Below, one piece after another: positions 1-10,300 of a stretch of DNA of 64,000 bases; position 1 is the first letter of the stretch; each line of letters begins with the position of its first letter. Made by a program: the position numbers and the translations under genes. Under the pieces are notes generated by a model. The model was not told the origin of the DNA, searched no databases, and was given only the letters and a program-made list of their open reading frames with translations. Source of the stretch: Foliimonas ilicis (GTDB taxonomy: Bacteria > Pseudomonadota > Alphaproteobacteria > Rhizobiales > Rhizobiaceae); contig NZ_JBDUUH010000004.1 of NCBI RefSeq assembly GCF_039939195.1, forward strand, positions 363,618-427,617, read 5' to 3'.

Positions 1-516
1 CAGCGTGCCCATGCGGGCGGCCATCGAATTGCCCTCGGCCTTGCTGTCGCACCAACGGGTCAGGTTGAAGATGACATCTTCCGCGGTGAAGGCGTCGCCA
101 TTCGTCCAGGTGACGTTCTGGCGAAGTTTCAAGACATATTCCGTCGCATCGTCATTCACTTCCCAGGCTTCGAGAAGATATGGCTCGAACGTGTATTCGC
201 GGGTGTACTTGACCAAAGGCTCGAGCGACTGGCGCTGGGAGTTCGCGATTTCGGACCAGTCCGCCATGCGCGGATCTTTTGGAGCCTTGATGAACATGGC
301 GATCTTGATGACGCCGCCCTTCTTGCCCTCTTCCTGCGCCATCGCAGGCGTTGGGGCGGCAAGTCCGATCATGCCGTAAGCCATGGCCGTCGTCGCACCG
401 AATGCGCTGGCCAAAGCGAGAAATTCGCGGCGGTCCACCTTTCCGGCCCTGGCCTGCTCGGCCATCTCCAGAATATGGTCCGGGACACTATCTCCGTTGC
501 TCTTGTAGAACGTCAT
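1..516 (-). CDS. ABC transporter substrate-binding protein, peptide/nickel type (N-terminal part, runs off the left edge)
   Basis: The frame is open from an ATG at 516 to the window edge, giving 172 codons of the N-terminus only. Residues 1-60 carry a Tat-type signal: a polar n-region, the twin-arginine stretch DRREFLALAS, a hydrophobic core and an Ala-X-Ala type end (PAMAQ). After it comes a sequence typical of family 5 extracellular solute-binding proteins (DppA/OppA class), including SLEPLVKYTREYTFEP and NGDAFTAEDVIFNLTRW. Such proteins deliver peptides, nickel-type ligands or opines to an ABC permease from the periplasm. The permease genes would lie to the left, outside the window. The substrate cannot be told from this fragment. 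Confidence 0.85.
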   Translation of the reverse strand, partial: MTFYKSNGDSVPDHILEMAEQARAGKVDRREFLALASAFGATTAMAYGMIGLAAPTPAMAQEEGKKGGVIKIAMFIKAPKDPRMADWSEIANSQRQSLEPLVKYTREYTFEPYLLEAWEVNDDATEYVLKLRQNVTWTNGDAFTAEDVIFNLTRWCDSKAEGNSMAARMGTL

Positions 517-903
517 CGCAATCTCCCATTGTTGGCTTTCCGCCGTTTAACATTCCGTATCCCGCAGGCGTTGTCAAAACGCGCAGAACATAGAAGGTGG
601 AGGAAATGTGCAACTTTGATGGGAGGGCAACATGCGCGATAGCGACAAGCTTGACGCAAAATCGACAATGCCCGCGAAAAGCAATAAAAATACCGCCTAG
701 ATTATATTGATACAATTCCGTCTGGCCACACAGCGCCAGAAGACGAAGACTGTAAGGCCACGCAATCCTGGCCGAAGATACTTGGATCTAAAGCGTGTTG
801 CGATCTTTCAGATTCGCTTCCTACGCTTTAGGTCTTTGTTTTCACGCATGTCTTTATCCCAAAACCGGTTCCCACTTTTGGGAGACATGCTTAGTTCAAA
901 GGT
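517..903. other. 387-base gap without a gene
   Basis: This lies between the start of the solute-binding protein gene and the end of tamB, so it must hold the promoter of the former. I see no convincing open frame. The tamB-proximal end holds the hairpin element at 846-890; the rest shows nothing I can name. Confidence 0.6.
846..890. repeat. Short palindromic element with CCGGTTCCCAC loop
   Basis: GCATGTCT (846-853) pairs with AGACATGC (883-890), and inside them TCCCAAAA (857-864) pairs with TTTTGGGA (876-883). The loop region is CCGGTTCCCAC. The AAACCGGTTCCCACTTTT core is, from memory, a frequent intergenic palindrome in Rhizobiales genomes. It lies 14 bases beyond the tamB stop codon and could also shape the 3' end of that transcript, though no T-run follows. 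Confidence 0.6.
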
Positions 904-3900
904 CTAATATTCCCGCTCATAGAATATACCACCTTTGGCTTCGCCATCGTCGGCCGCCTGCCCTCTGAGCTTCACGCCGCGCCCGACATTGAGGTCGATG
1001 GTCGCCTTGCCGGAGCCGGGCTTCTCACCCTTTTCGAGCGTTATATAAGTGCGATCGTTGAGATATTTGCCTGCCGCAACGGAGGCCGCTCCCGTCTCGT
1101 CGGTCTTGACGTCCAGATCATCGACCCCGAGCTGGTTGCGAAGCGTGGTGAGAAGCGAACTTGAGCCGCCGACGCCGGTTAGCTGTGCGGCGGCATCGGC
1201 CAGTTGCGCGATCTGCAATGGCGACAAATTCGACATGGAGCGTCCGAAGATGAGACGTGCCAGAACCTCGTCTTCCGGCAGAACCGGGATCGACTGGAAG
1301 GAGAATTTCGGATTGTTGGCCGGACCGGTGACGAGAACCGTCACCGTCGCGTCGGTGGCCGACGATTCCGCCGTCATGTCGAGGTAAGGCACCAGCGAAC
1401 CGGAGAATCCGAGCGTTCCTTCGGTGAAGTCCAGCCGCTTGCCGAGGATCGACAGGCGTCCGCGACGCAGCGTGAACTGGCCGACAGCCTCAGGTGACGA
1501 GACAGGCCCGGTGAGCCGGAGATTGCCGCCAAGCTCGGCATCGAGGCCGCGTCCCTGCACGAAAATCTGCTGCGGAGCATTGATCGCAATATCCAGACTC
1601 AGCCCGCCGCCATTGCTGCCGGTCGCTTCGGCCGGGTTCAACGCGCGGTCCTGCGCACGCACCGCGGCGGGTGCATTCTTGTGCTGCACATCCAGCGCCT
1701 GCAGCGATGCGGGCAGCCTGTCCGGGACGGTGACGATCGTTTTTCCGAGATTGATCGCACCGGAAATTGCCGGGGCGGATACCAGCGGGCCACTTATCTT
1801 GAGATCGGCGCCGAAATTGACGGTAACGACCCGCCCATCCGTATAGCGGCCTTCGACGACACGGATGGTAATGTCCGCCGGGAAACCCTGCGCCGCGTCG
1901 ATACCGACCGTGCCGCCTGCAGTGATCGTTCCGCCGCTGGAGATCGTGCCGGTCAACCTGCGGATCGTCGCAACGCCGTTATTGATTGCCACATCCAGCG
2001 CCAGATCGTTGACGGCAATGCCGTTGGCCGCCGAGACGAACCGCGCACCGGACGATTGTATAGTGCCGCCGATGACGGGCGCAGTGGCCGGGCCGCTGAC
2101 GGTCACATTGACATCGGCATTGCCGGTCAATGCCATGCCCTGTGCTGCCAACTGGCGTCCGAGGAAGCCGAACGGCACCCTGCCGGTGAATCTAAGGTCA
2201 AGCTGCGGTGTACCCGCAATTTGCACTGCGCCGCCGCCAGTGATGTTCAGACCCGATGCGTCGCTGGCCGTCGCGTTGAAGGACAGGCGGTTGGATGCGA
2301 ATGTGCCTTTAGACACGATGCCCAGAGCACCGATACCGGCAGCCCGCGTCTGCGATGTGGCAGCCCCGCTCCAGTTGGCATCATAGGCCACCGAAGGCGC
2401 GCTCGCCTGCCCCGTTACCTTGACCGTGCCGGAAAGATTGCCGCCCGCGTCGAGACCGGGTGCAAATGCATTTGCCAGCGCGACGGGAAGATTGGAGAGA
2501 GCCACATCGAGATTGAGCGTTTCGCCTGCGGTACCAGAAACGGTTGCCGTGCCGCCGCCGAGATTGAGCGCCAGCCCTTCGAGCGCGGTGCGCCCATCCT
2601 TGATGCGAATGGTGGACGCCCGTGCCAATGCAGCCCTGATACCTTTAACGGTGGCTTCCGCAGATGCGAGTTCGATTGTCGTCGTGCTGTCTGCAAGCTG
2701 AACGCGTCCCGCCGCTTTTGCGGGAATATCGTTGACGGTCGCGCCGCCATTGAAGCCGGTCCACGAACCGTCCTGGCGCAATGCGACATCGACATTCTTC
2801 ACGATGGTCCCGCCGGAATTGACCGTGGCAGCCTTGATCGTTCCGGAAATTGCGGGCGACGCCATGAAATTCGAAACGAGCGCATCGATCGCGACATTCT
2901 GGACGCTGAGTTCACCGCGCGTGATTTTGGCGGTGTTGGCCGTAACCTTCACTTCCGGCGTTTCGCCATTGCGCGTGAAATTGATCTTGCCGCGAACGTC
3001 ACCTTCCGCCGTTTCCAGCGCAAGTGCGGCCAGCGGGCCAATGTCGGGAAGCTCGAAATTGACCTCGCCGAGAGGCACGAAACTGTCGTCGAGAACGAGA
3101 TCGCCAGCGATGCGGTTCTGACCGAGCGAAAGCGTCAGTCCGTTGATTTCGCGCCTGCCATCCGTGGTTTTCAAAATGGCGCGGCCATCGAGCGTTTCGC
3201 CGCCGACAGTGCCGGAAAGCGCGACATCCGCAGCCGGGTTCGCAAGATCAGCCTTGCCGGACGCGGTGAGCTTCAGGTTGCGGATTTCGCGCTGCGCCGC
3301 CTCGATCGTATCGCTGGTCACCGTCAGGGCGACGTCCGGTGCTGCAAGCGCGCCCTTCGCGCTCGCCTGAAAAGCGATTGCGCCCGTCGCATCCGGTGCC
3401 AGAAGTCCGACATCGGCGAGCGCGCCCTGAATTTCAGCGTCGAGCGCGCCATCGGCAAGCTTCGCCTGACCGCTCGCCGAAAGCTGGCCGGAGGACAGTT
3501 CGAGCGAGTCTGCGGCGATGTTGCCTTGCGCGTCACGATTGAGCGACGTGGAAATGACCGTGCGCTCGCCCAGCACGCCGCGTGCGGCGGCAGGCAGCGC
3601 GGCGGACGCCGCATCGGCTTTGACGTTAAGCGTGATCGAGCCGTCCGCCAAAGAAACGCGACCGTCGAATGCACCTTGAAGTGCATCGCTGCGGAGCGAG
3701 CCGCTGTCGATGACCACCGTGTCGGAGATCGGGCTGTCGGATGAACTTGCCGAGAGGCTGCCGCTGAATTCCGTAGCGATACGCCCTGCAATCAGCGGAG
3801 CGATCGTTGGATTGTCGAAGCCGATACGGGTTGCCGTTGCGGAGCCGGAAATCGGGCCTGTCCGGTTTTCGATATTGAAGGCGTCCGAATGGAACTTCAC

Positions 3901-5097
3901 TTCGATATTTTCGACCTTGGTGTCGTTCGTCGCGACCGAAGGCAGCGTCAGCGAGACATCGAGTGCCGGTTCGTTTCCTGCGCCGAAAGCTCTGAGCGAG
4001 CCGGAGCCGATTTCGATGTCGAGCGGGCTTTCATCACTGCCGAGCGAAAGCGGCACCGAATTGCCCTTGGCATTGAACTCAAGCTTGAAATCGCTGGCAC
4101 CTTCCGGGTTGACCGTGCCGGATGCCGTTCCTTCCAGCCCGTCGCTCGAAATATTCGCGCGTTCGATGGAAACGCCGCCCGAAGGCGTCAGCGTCGCAGC
4201 AGCGTCAAAGGCGGTCTGCCCGGCAAGCAGAGGCTGGAACTGCGCAGGCACGAAGCGCATGAAATCGCCCTTGCCCTGCGCTTCGATCGCCCTGCCCGCT
4301 TCAGTCAGCCTGTGACGGCCCGAAAGGCTAGTGATGACATTTCCATCGACCGAAAAACTGCCCTCGCCAGCCCAATCGGCCAGCGGGCCGGAGCCTTTCA
4401 AGGCAACATCGACGGAAGGCTGTCCCGGAAGTTTAAGCAGATTCGCCAGAATGCCACCCGCAGGCTCGGAGCCGGTTACATCTACGTCCAGCTTGTTGTC
4501 GTCCGGCGCAAAAGTCACCTTGGCCTGAACACTGCCTTCGGTGCCGTCCTTGCGCGCAATATTGAGGTCGGTCTGGATGCGCATCGGCGAGGCATCGACC
4601 ATGGCCGAACCCTTCGCGCCGAGTTCCGCAACGCCGCCTGCAATGTCGGGGCCGAGCGCGATTTCCGGCAGATCGATGTCGCGAAGCGCCAGCGACACAG
4701 GCAGTGAAAACGAGCCGCTCGTCTCGGTTTCCGCCGGTTTGCTCTCCGGCGTGCGGGCCATTTCGATGCGCTGCGCGAAAATACGGTCCGCACTGAACGT
4801 CTTCGAGAGAAGTGCAAGCGGCGACCAGTCGATCTCCGCGCCGCGTACGACAAGCCACGGCCCTTTCGCATCTTCGATGACGAGTTGATCGAGCCTCAGA
4901 TTGCCCGACCAGATACCGTCGATGCCGCTGAGTGCAATCTTTTGATCCGGTGTCGAGGCAAGATCGGAGATGATCCCGGCCAGGTTTTCGCGGCCTTTTC
5001 CGGTCAAGGTCAGCACGGCAACCGCGCCAATGGCAAAAGCCACCACGACGAGAAGCGCGTAACCCAGAATCCGGAAGAGTTTTTTTAGCAAAACCAT
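904..5097 (-). CDS. tamB: Translocation and assembly module protein TamB (DUF490; MorC-like)
   Basis: This 1397-residue protein starts with a single membrane anchor (about residues 8-32, LGYALLVVVAFAIGAVAVL). A very long, repetitive, beta-rich AsmA/TamB body follows, and a C-terminal DUF490 domain ends in GKYLNDRTYITLEKGEKPG and KGGIFYEREY. TamB-family proteins span the periplasm from the inner membrane and work with TamA in outer-membrane protein assembly; the family is also implicated in phospholipid transport. In Brucella the TamB-like protein is called MorC. The ATG at 5097 lies 21 bases after the tamA stop codon, so the two genes form an operon. The length is in the normal range for alphaproteobacteria. 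Confidence 0.95.
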   Translation of the reverse strand: MVLLKKLFRILGYALLVVVAFAIGAVAVLTLTGKGRENLAGIISDLASTPDQKIALSGIDGIWSGNLRLDQLVIEDAKGPWLVVRGAEIDWSPLALLSKTFSADRIFAQRIEMARTPESKPAETETSGSFSLPVSLALRDIDLPEIALGPDIAGGVAELGAKGSAMVDASPMRIQTDLNIARKDGTEGSVQAKVTFAPDDNKLDVDVTGSEPAGGILANLLKLPGQPSVDVALKGSGPLADWAGEGSFSVDGNVITSLSGRHRLTEAGRAIEAQGKGDFMRFVPAQFQPLLAGQTAFDAAATLTPSGGVSIERANISSDGLEGTASGTVNPEGASDFKLEFNAKGNSVPLSLGSDESPLDIEIGSGSLRAFGAGNEPALDVSLTLPSVATNDTKVENIEVKFHSDAFNIENRTGPISGSATATRIGFDNPTIAPLIAGRIATEFSGSLSASSSDSPISDTVVIDSGSLRSDALQGAFDGRVSLADGSITLNVKADAASAALPAAARGVLGERTVISTSLNRDAQGNIAADSLELSSGQLSASGQAKLADGALDAEIQGALADVGLLAPDATGAIAFQASAKGALAAPDVALTVTSDTIEAAQREIRNLKLTASGKADLANPAADVALSGTVGGETLDGRAILKTTDGRREINGLTLSLGQNRIAGDLVLDDSFVPLGEVNFELPDIGPLAALALETAEGDVRGKINFTRNGETPEVKVTANTAKITRGELSVQNVAIDALVSNFMASPAISGTIKAATVNSGGTIVKNVDVALRQDGSWTGFNGGATVNDIPAKAAGRVQLADSTTTIELASAEATVKGIRAALARASTIRIKDGRTALEGLALNLGGGTATVSGTAGETLNLDVALSNLPVALANAFAPGLDAGGNLSGTVKVTGQASAPSVAYDANWSGAATSQTRAAGIGALGIVSKGTFASNRLSFNATASDASGLNITGGGAVQIAGTPQLDLRFTGRVPFGFLGRQLAAQGMALTGNADVNVTVSGPATAPVIGGTIQSSGARFVSAANGIAVNDLALDVAINNGVATIRRLTGTISSGGTITAGGTVGIDAAQGFPADITIRVVEGRYTDGRVVTVNFGADLKISGPLVSAPAISGAINLGKTIVTVPDRLPASLQALDVQHKNAPAAVRAQDRALNPAEATGSNGGGLSLDIAINAPQQIFVQGRGLDAELGGNLRLTGPVSSPEAVGQFTLRRGRLSILGKRLDFTEGTLGFSGSLVPYLDMTAESSATDATVTVLVTGPANNPKFSFQSIPVLPEDEVLARLIFGRSMSNLSPLQIAQLADAAAQLTGVGGSSSLLTTLRNQLGVDDLDVKTDETGAASVAAGKYLNDRTYITLEKGEKPGSGKATIDLNVGRGVKLRGQAADDGEAKGGIFYEREY

Positions 5098-5118
5098 AAG
5101 CGTTCGATCTGGCCCGTG

Positions 5119-7065
5119 TCAGAAAGACTGGCCAATGCCAGCGTAAAAGCCGAAGCTTGGATCGTCCGGCCCCGGATTGAGCGGAACGGCTGCGTCAACG
5201 CGCAACGGTCCGAACGGTGTGAGATAGCGCAGTCCGACGCCTGCGCCAGCTTTTACATCGGAAAAGTCGGGCGTCTGCTTGGTGGACACGGTGCCGACAT
5301 CGACGAAAGGCACGATACCGATCGTCTCGGTTATGCCGATGCGCAGTTCGGCGGAAGCTTCAGCATAGGAGAGACCGCCTGTCGGTTCTCCGTCTGGCCC
5401 TTTGGGTCCGATGCCTTGATAGGCATAGCCGCGAACCGAGCCGCCGCCGCCCGAATAGAACCGCCGGTCTGCCGGAACTGCATCCAGACCCGCACCGAAT
5501 ATCGACCCGACGGCAACACGCCCTGCCGCCACGAAACGCGCATTCGTGTCGAAGGACTGGTAGGCAGACGCTTCGCCGCGAAGTTTCACGAAGGCAGCGC
5601 CCGTCAGAATATCGTAGGTCGGCTCGCCATAAGCCAGAACGCGGAAACCCTTGGTCGGGTTAAGACGGTTGTCGCGATTGTCGTAAATATACTGGAGAGG
5701 CGTGCTGACGAGCAGGAATTTCTTCGGCCCCGTACCGGCAAGACGCGTAAAAACATCCTCGATGCGCGAATAATCCACCGCAAGTTCGGCAGAAACCGTC
5801 TGCGTCTTGGTCAGTTCATAGGAAACGCCGGTGCTGGCCTTCACCGAAAAACGGTCATAGGCGTCGGGATGCTCGTAAACGGTCCTGAGCCCGGCAAAGA
5901 ATTTGGATGCAGGCCCGATAACGCCCGGCTTCTCGAACAGAATACCGGCATTATAGTTGAGCTTGTCGATGGCTTCCGCCGCGCCAATCCTGCTGATGGC
6001 ACCTTCGATACGCAGTTTTTCTGCGCGCCCGAAGAGATTGCGGTGGCCCCAATAGCCTTCGATGCCGAAGCCTTCGGTGTTGGAAAAGGTCGCACCGGCA
6101 CCGAAATAGCGCAGTTTGCGCTCCGTTACTGTCACAGCGATGGGGATCTGCCCGTTCGCATCGAGGCTTTCGGCTTCGCGAAGCGAAACGCTGTTGAACA
6201 CGCCGAGCCCCGTCAGCCTTTCGCGGGCATCCTCGACTTCTTCCGGCGAATAGGTGCGGCCACGCTCGAGGCCCGTCATATATTCTGTGAAATCGCGATC
6301 GACCGTTTCGGTGCCCTGAACCGTGGTCGGTCCATATCCGGCAATCGGCCCGGCAGCGACATTCAGCGTCACGTCGAGCGTGCTGGTGTTGTGGTCTGCA
6401 ACGACTTCACGACCGGCAATCTTCGCCAGCGGACGGCCCTCGTCCTTCAGCGCGCGCACGATCAGCCCTTCGGCCTTCAGGATTTCGAGCGAACCGGCAT
6501 TGCCGCCGGAAACCAGGCCGTAATCGACCGCTGACAGATTGGCAGCATCGCCTGCCAGCCTTATGTCGCCGAGCGTGAAGACAGGCCCCGGCTCGACCGT
6601 CACCGTGACCGGTATGGGCTGCGCCTGCGTGAATTCGGCATCGGGCGGCAGATCATCGATGGATTGCCCGGCAATCGAAACCGTGACGACGCCTTCATAG
6701 CGCGCCTGCTCGTAAAGTGCCGCGACCAGCAATTCGCGCTCGCTGCGCGCCTTAGCCATGAGGCCGAGAGAGCCCGAAACGGGACGCTCTTCGTCCGCCT
6801 TCAGGCCGGAAGCGTTTTCAATCGTCTCTTTTATTTCGTCGTCGCCAACGACATTGATCGTCACGGAATAGCGGAGCGGATCGACGATATCGGCGTCTTC
6901 GTCCTCAGCGGACTCGAAAATCTTGAAACCGAATATCTCTAATGCAGACGCCTTCGGCGCCCCCACGAGCATGACCGCCGAGCAAAGCAGGGCAGACATC
7001 GCGACGCGTAGGAAAGCATCGTCAGTCGTTTTGCCCCCAAAACCCTGCGACTTTTTCAACTGCAT
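5119..7065 (-). CDS. tamA: Outer membrane protein TamA (Omp85/BamA superfamily)
   Basis: This 648-residue protein has an N-terminal signal peptide, with a hydrophobic stretch at about residues 20-37 and a likely cleavage after ASA at 41. POTRA-type repeats follow, then a C-terminal 16-stranded Omp85 barrel. The conserved Omp85 loop motif VRGY is near residue 543 (GGGGSVRGYAYQGIGPKG), and the chain ends in an aromatic outer-membrane signature (YAGIGQSF). TamA sits in the outer membrane and pairs with TamB, which is encoded 21 bases downstream. The gene is divergent from the alpha-2-macroglobulin gene, so the 279-base gap at 7066-7344 should hold both promoters. The number of POTRA domains was not counted rigorously. 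Confidence 0.95.
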   Translation of the reverse strand: MQLKKSQGFGGKTTDDAFLRVAMSALLCSAVMLVGAPKASALEIFGFKIFESAEDEDADIVDPLRYSVTINVVGDDEIKETIENASGLKADEERPVSGSLGLMAKARSERELLVAALYEQARYEGVVTVSIAGQSIDDLPPDAEFTQAQPIPVTVTVEPGPVFTLGDIRLAGDAANLSAVDYGLVSGGNAGSLEILKAEGLIVRALKDEGRPLAKIAGREVVADHNTSTLDVTLNVAAGPIAGYGPTTVQGTETVDRDFTEYMTGLERGRTYSPEEVEDARERLTGLGVFNSVSLREAESLDANGQIPIAVTVTERKLRYFGAGATFSNTEGFGIEGYWGHRNLFGRAEKLRIEGAISRIGAAEAIDKLNYNAGILFEKPGVIGPASKFFAGLRTVYEHPDAYDRFSVKASTGVSYELTKTQTVSAELAVDYSRIEDVFTRLAGTGPKKFLLVSTPLQYIYDNRDNRLNPTKGFRVLAYGEPTYDILTGAAFVKLRGEASAYQSFDTNARFVAAGRVAVGSIFGAGLDAVPADRRFYSGGGGSVRGYAYQGIGPKGPDGEPTGGLSYAEASAELRIGITETIGIVPFVDVGTVSTKQTPDFSDVKAGAGVGLRYLTPFGPLRVDAAVPLNPGPDDPSFGFYAGIGQSF

Positions 7066-7277
7066 TATTTCAAGCTAACGCCAAAAGCTAAAATTGGAAT
7101 GAAGTTTTCAACCGCTTCTAAACGGTTAGACAGTGATTTTTCATGAAGTGGTGAACAAAGAGTGAGCGCCATTTCCGTACTCATCAACAATCCCGGATGG
7201 ATTCGAGTACCATGTCGCGCCGGGCGAGGCCAACATTTGTGGCCCCCAGCGGTCTTACAACCAACGACTGTGGCATG

Positions 7278-7306
7278 TTGACAACGCTCCGCTCTTTCGG
7301 ATCATA
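7278..7306 (+). promoter_or_regulatory. Possible sigma-70 type promoter for the alpha-2-macroglobulin gene
   Basis: A perfect TTGACA at 7278-7283 is followed after 17 bases by ATCATA (7301-7306), which is a poor match to a -10 box. It lies about 40 bases before the start codon at 7345. Only the -35 hexamer is convincing. Confidence 0.3.
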
Positions 7307-7344
7307 CCCTCCGGGCAAGGTGGATGCCTGTGGAGGAATCTAAA

Positions 7345-10300
7345 ATGCGCGCGCTTCGTGTTTTCTGCCTGCTGACCTTCAGCCTGTTGTCTCTTGCCGG
7401 CCAGGCTTTCGGTGCCGAGACGAAAAGTATCGTCACGAAGAATGACAGCGATTATTTCGGATTCGACCTGCGATCCGAGCAGAACGTCTCCATCGACCAG
7501 TGCAAATCCATCTGCCTGGGCGATTCCGGTTGCCGCGCCTTTACCTACAACCCAAAGGCCAAATGGTGTTTTCTGAAATCGGATTTCAGCACGCTGAAGC
7601 CGTTTTCCGGCGCGATCGCTGGCAAAGTCGTGACCAATAGCGGCGATCCCGACATCGGCGCACCGGATGAACTGTCCTTCGTACCGGCCTTCATCAATGT
7701 GGAAACGCGCGAATTCCGCCGGTTCTTGACCGGGCAGGCCGTACCGGAAGGCAGCGACGGCCTTGCAGCGCTTATCGAGGCTGGCGATTTCGCCAATCTT
7801 TCCAACGATCCGCGCGACGCGGAGCAGAAATTCCGCGCCGCAATCGCGATTTCGCCGGACGACGCGCGGCTGTGGAATTCCCTCAGCGAAGCGATCCTCA
7901 AAATCTCGCCGAGCGATAATGAGCGCGCAAGGATGCGACAGAACGCGACCTCCGCGGCGCTGAACGGCTATCTGATTTCGCGAACGGCAGCGACCCGCGC
8001 CGAAGCGCTCGCATTCCTCGGCGACAGCCTCGACGGACGCGACATTTCCCGCCCCGCCATTCAGGCCTATCAGGCAAGCCTCGCTCTGGTGAGTTCGGCG
8101 GAAGTCCAATCCCGCTACGAGGATTTGAAGGCACGCAAAGGTTTCCGCATCGTCGACCATTCCATCGATGCCGACAGCGCGTCACCGCGCGTCTGCGCCC
8201 AGTTTTCCGAGGATCTGGTCAAGACCGGCGTGGATTACGCACCCTTCGTGACTGTCGACGGTGCTGCCCCGAAAGCCGTAGAGGCCAAGGACAAGCAAAT
8301 CTGCGTCGAAGGTCTGGAGCACGGCGAGCGTTACCGTGTCGCGTTCCGTCCCGGCATTCCAGCCGCAATCGGCGAAGTACTCGAAGCGCCGGTCACGCTC
8401 AATGTCTATGTGCAGGATCGCGGTGCATCGGCCCGCTTCACCGGTGACAGCTTCGTGCTGCCTTCGGGCGCGCGCCGCGGCATACCCCTCGTCACGATCA
8501 ACATGGAAGCCGCCGATATCAAGGTTTACCGCATCGGCGACCGCTCGCTGGCGCAGCTTTTGTCAGGCTACCAGTTCCTGCGGCAATTGGACGGTTACGA
8601 CGTAACCAACGTTTCGGACCAGATGGGCGCACCGGTCTGGGAAGGCCAGATCGAAATTGCCAACGATCTCAACAAGGAAGTCACCACCAGCTTCCCGATC
8701 GATGAAGCACTGCCGGAGCGCAAGCCCGGCGTCTATGTCATGACCGCACAGCCGGCCAACGACACCAGCGACGAATGGAATTCGCGCGCGACGCAATGGT
8801 TCGTCGTCTCCGACATCGGCCTCTCGACCTATACGGGCGAAGACGGCCTGAACGTGTTTGCCAGATCGCTTGGCTCGGCCAAGTCGATGGACGGCGTGGA
8901 ACTGACGCTGCTTGCCAAGAACAATGAAATTCTGGGCAAGGCGACGACGGATTCCGAAGGTCGCGCAACATTCAATCCGGGCCTGACACGCGGCGAAAAC
9001 AGCATGGTGCCTGCCGTGCTGATGGCGAGCAAAGGCGATGAGGATTTCGTGTTCCTCGACATGACCCGCGCCGGTTTCGACCTTTCGGACCGTGGCGTGA
9101 CGGGTCGTGCCGCACCCGGCGCACTGGATCTCTATGCATGGACGGAACGCGGCATCTACCGCGTCGGCGAAACGGTTCATGTCGCGGCTCTGGCAAGAGA
9201 CGACAAGGCCAGCGGCGTCGAAAACCTGCCGCTGACTTTCATTTTCACACGGCCCGATGGCGTCGAGGATCGGCGCATCGTCGCCGAAGGCGTATCGGCT
9301 GGCGGTTATGCGGTCGAGCTGCCGCTTTCCGCCAACGCCATGCGCGGCACGTGGACGGCCCGCATCCACACCGACCCGAAGGAAGCGGCAATCGTCAGCC
9401 AGAACTTTCTTGTCGAAGACTTCGTGCCCGATCGGATCGAGTTCGACCTGACCAGCGACCGTGAGGAAATCGCCGCGGGTGAGAGCGCGGAAGTTACCGT
9501 CGATGGCCGCTTCCTTTATGGCGCGCCCGCTGCCGGTCTGGCGCTCGAAGGCGAAGTGACGCTCTCGACCCGCCGCGAATGGGATCGCTTCAAAGGCTAT
9601 TTCTTCGGCCTTGCCGATGAGGATCAGGGCGAAGCAACACGCATTCCGCTGACCAATCTTCCGTTGATCGGCGATGACGGCAAGGCGCGCTTCCCGGTCG
9701 AAATCGATCAACTGCCATCGACCACGCGCCTTTTGAATGCGGGCGTCACCGTGCGCATGAAGGAAACGGGCGGCAGGGCCGTCGAACGCAAACTCGATAT
9801 TGCCATCCGCCCCGAAGGCGAGATGATCGGTATTCGCCCCGATTTCACCGGCGATTCCGTCCCACAGGGCGGCACCGCGAAATTCAGCGTCATCGCCACC
9901 GACAATACAGGTACGCGGCACGCGTCGAATGGCCTGCAATGGTCGCTGGTAAAGGTCGAGCGCAATTACCAATGGTATCGCAGCGGCAATTCCTGGAATT
10001 ATGAGCCGGTAACTTACACGAAGGCCGTTTCCAACGGGGCGATAGACGCTTCCGCCGACAGCGAGGCAACGATTTCCATGCCGGTGGATTGGGGCCGCTA
10101 CCGGCTCGAAATCACCAGTGCCGACCCGACAGGTCCCGCCACCAGCGTCGAGTTCGACGCCGGATGGTATGTCGCGGCAAGTTCTACGGAAACGCCGGAC
10201 GGTCTCGAAATCGCGCTCGACAAGGACAAATATGCGGTCGGCGAGGTCGCGAAACTGAAAATCTCGCCGCGTTTCGCGGGCGAGTTGATGGTGACTGTCG

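Noticed and set aside
1681..3744. 687-codon open frame on the plus strand inside tamB
   Set aside because: It is antisense to a well-supported tamB reading frame, rich in Arg and Cys with no domain pattern: a shadow of high-G+C codon use.
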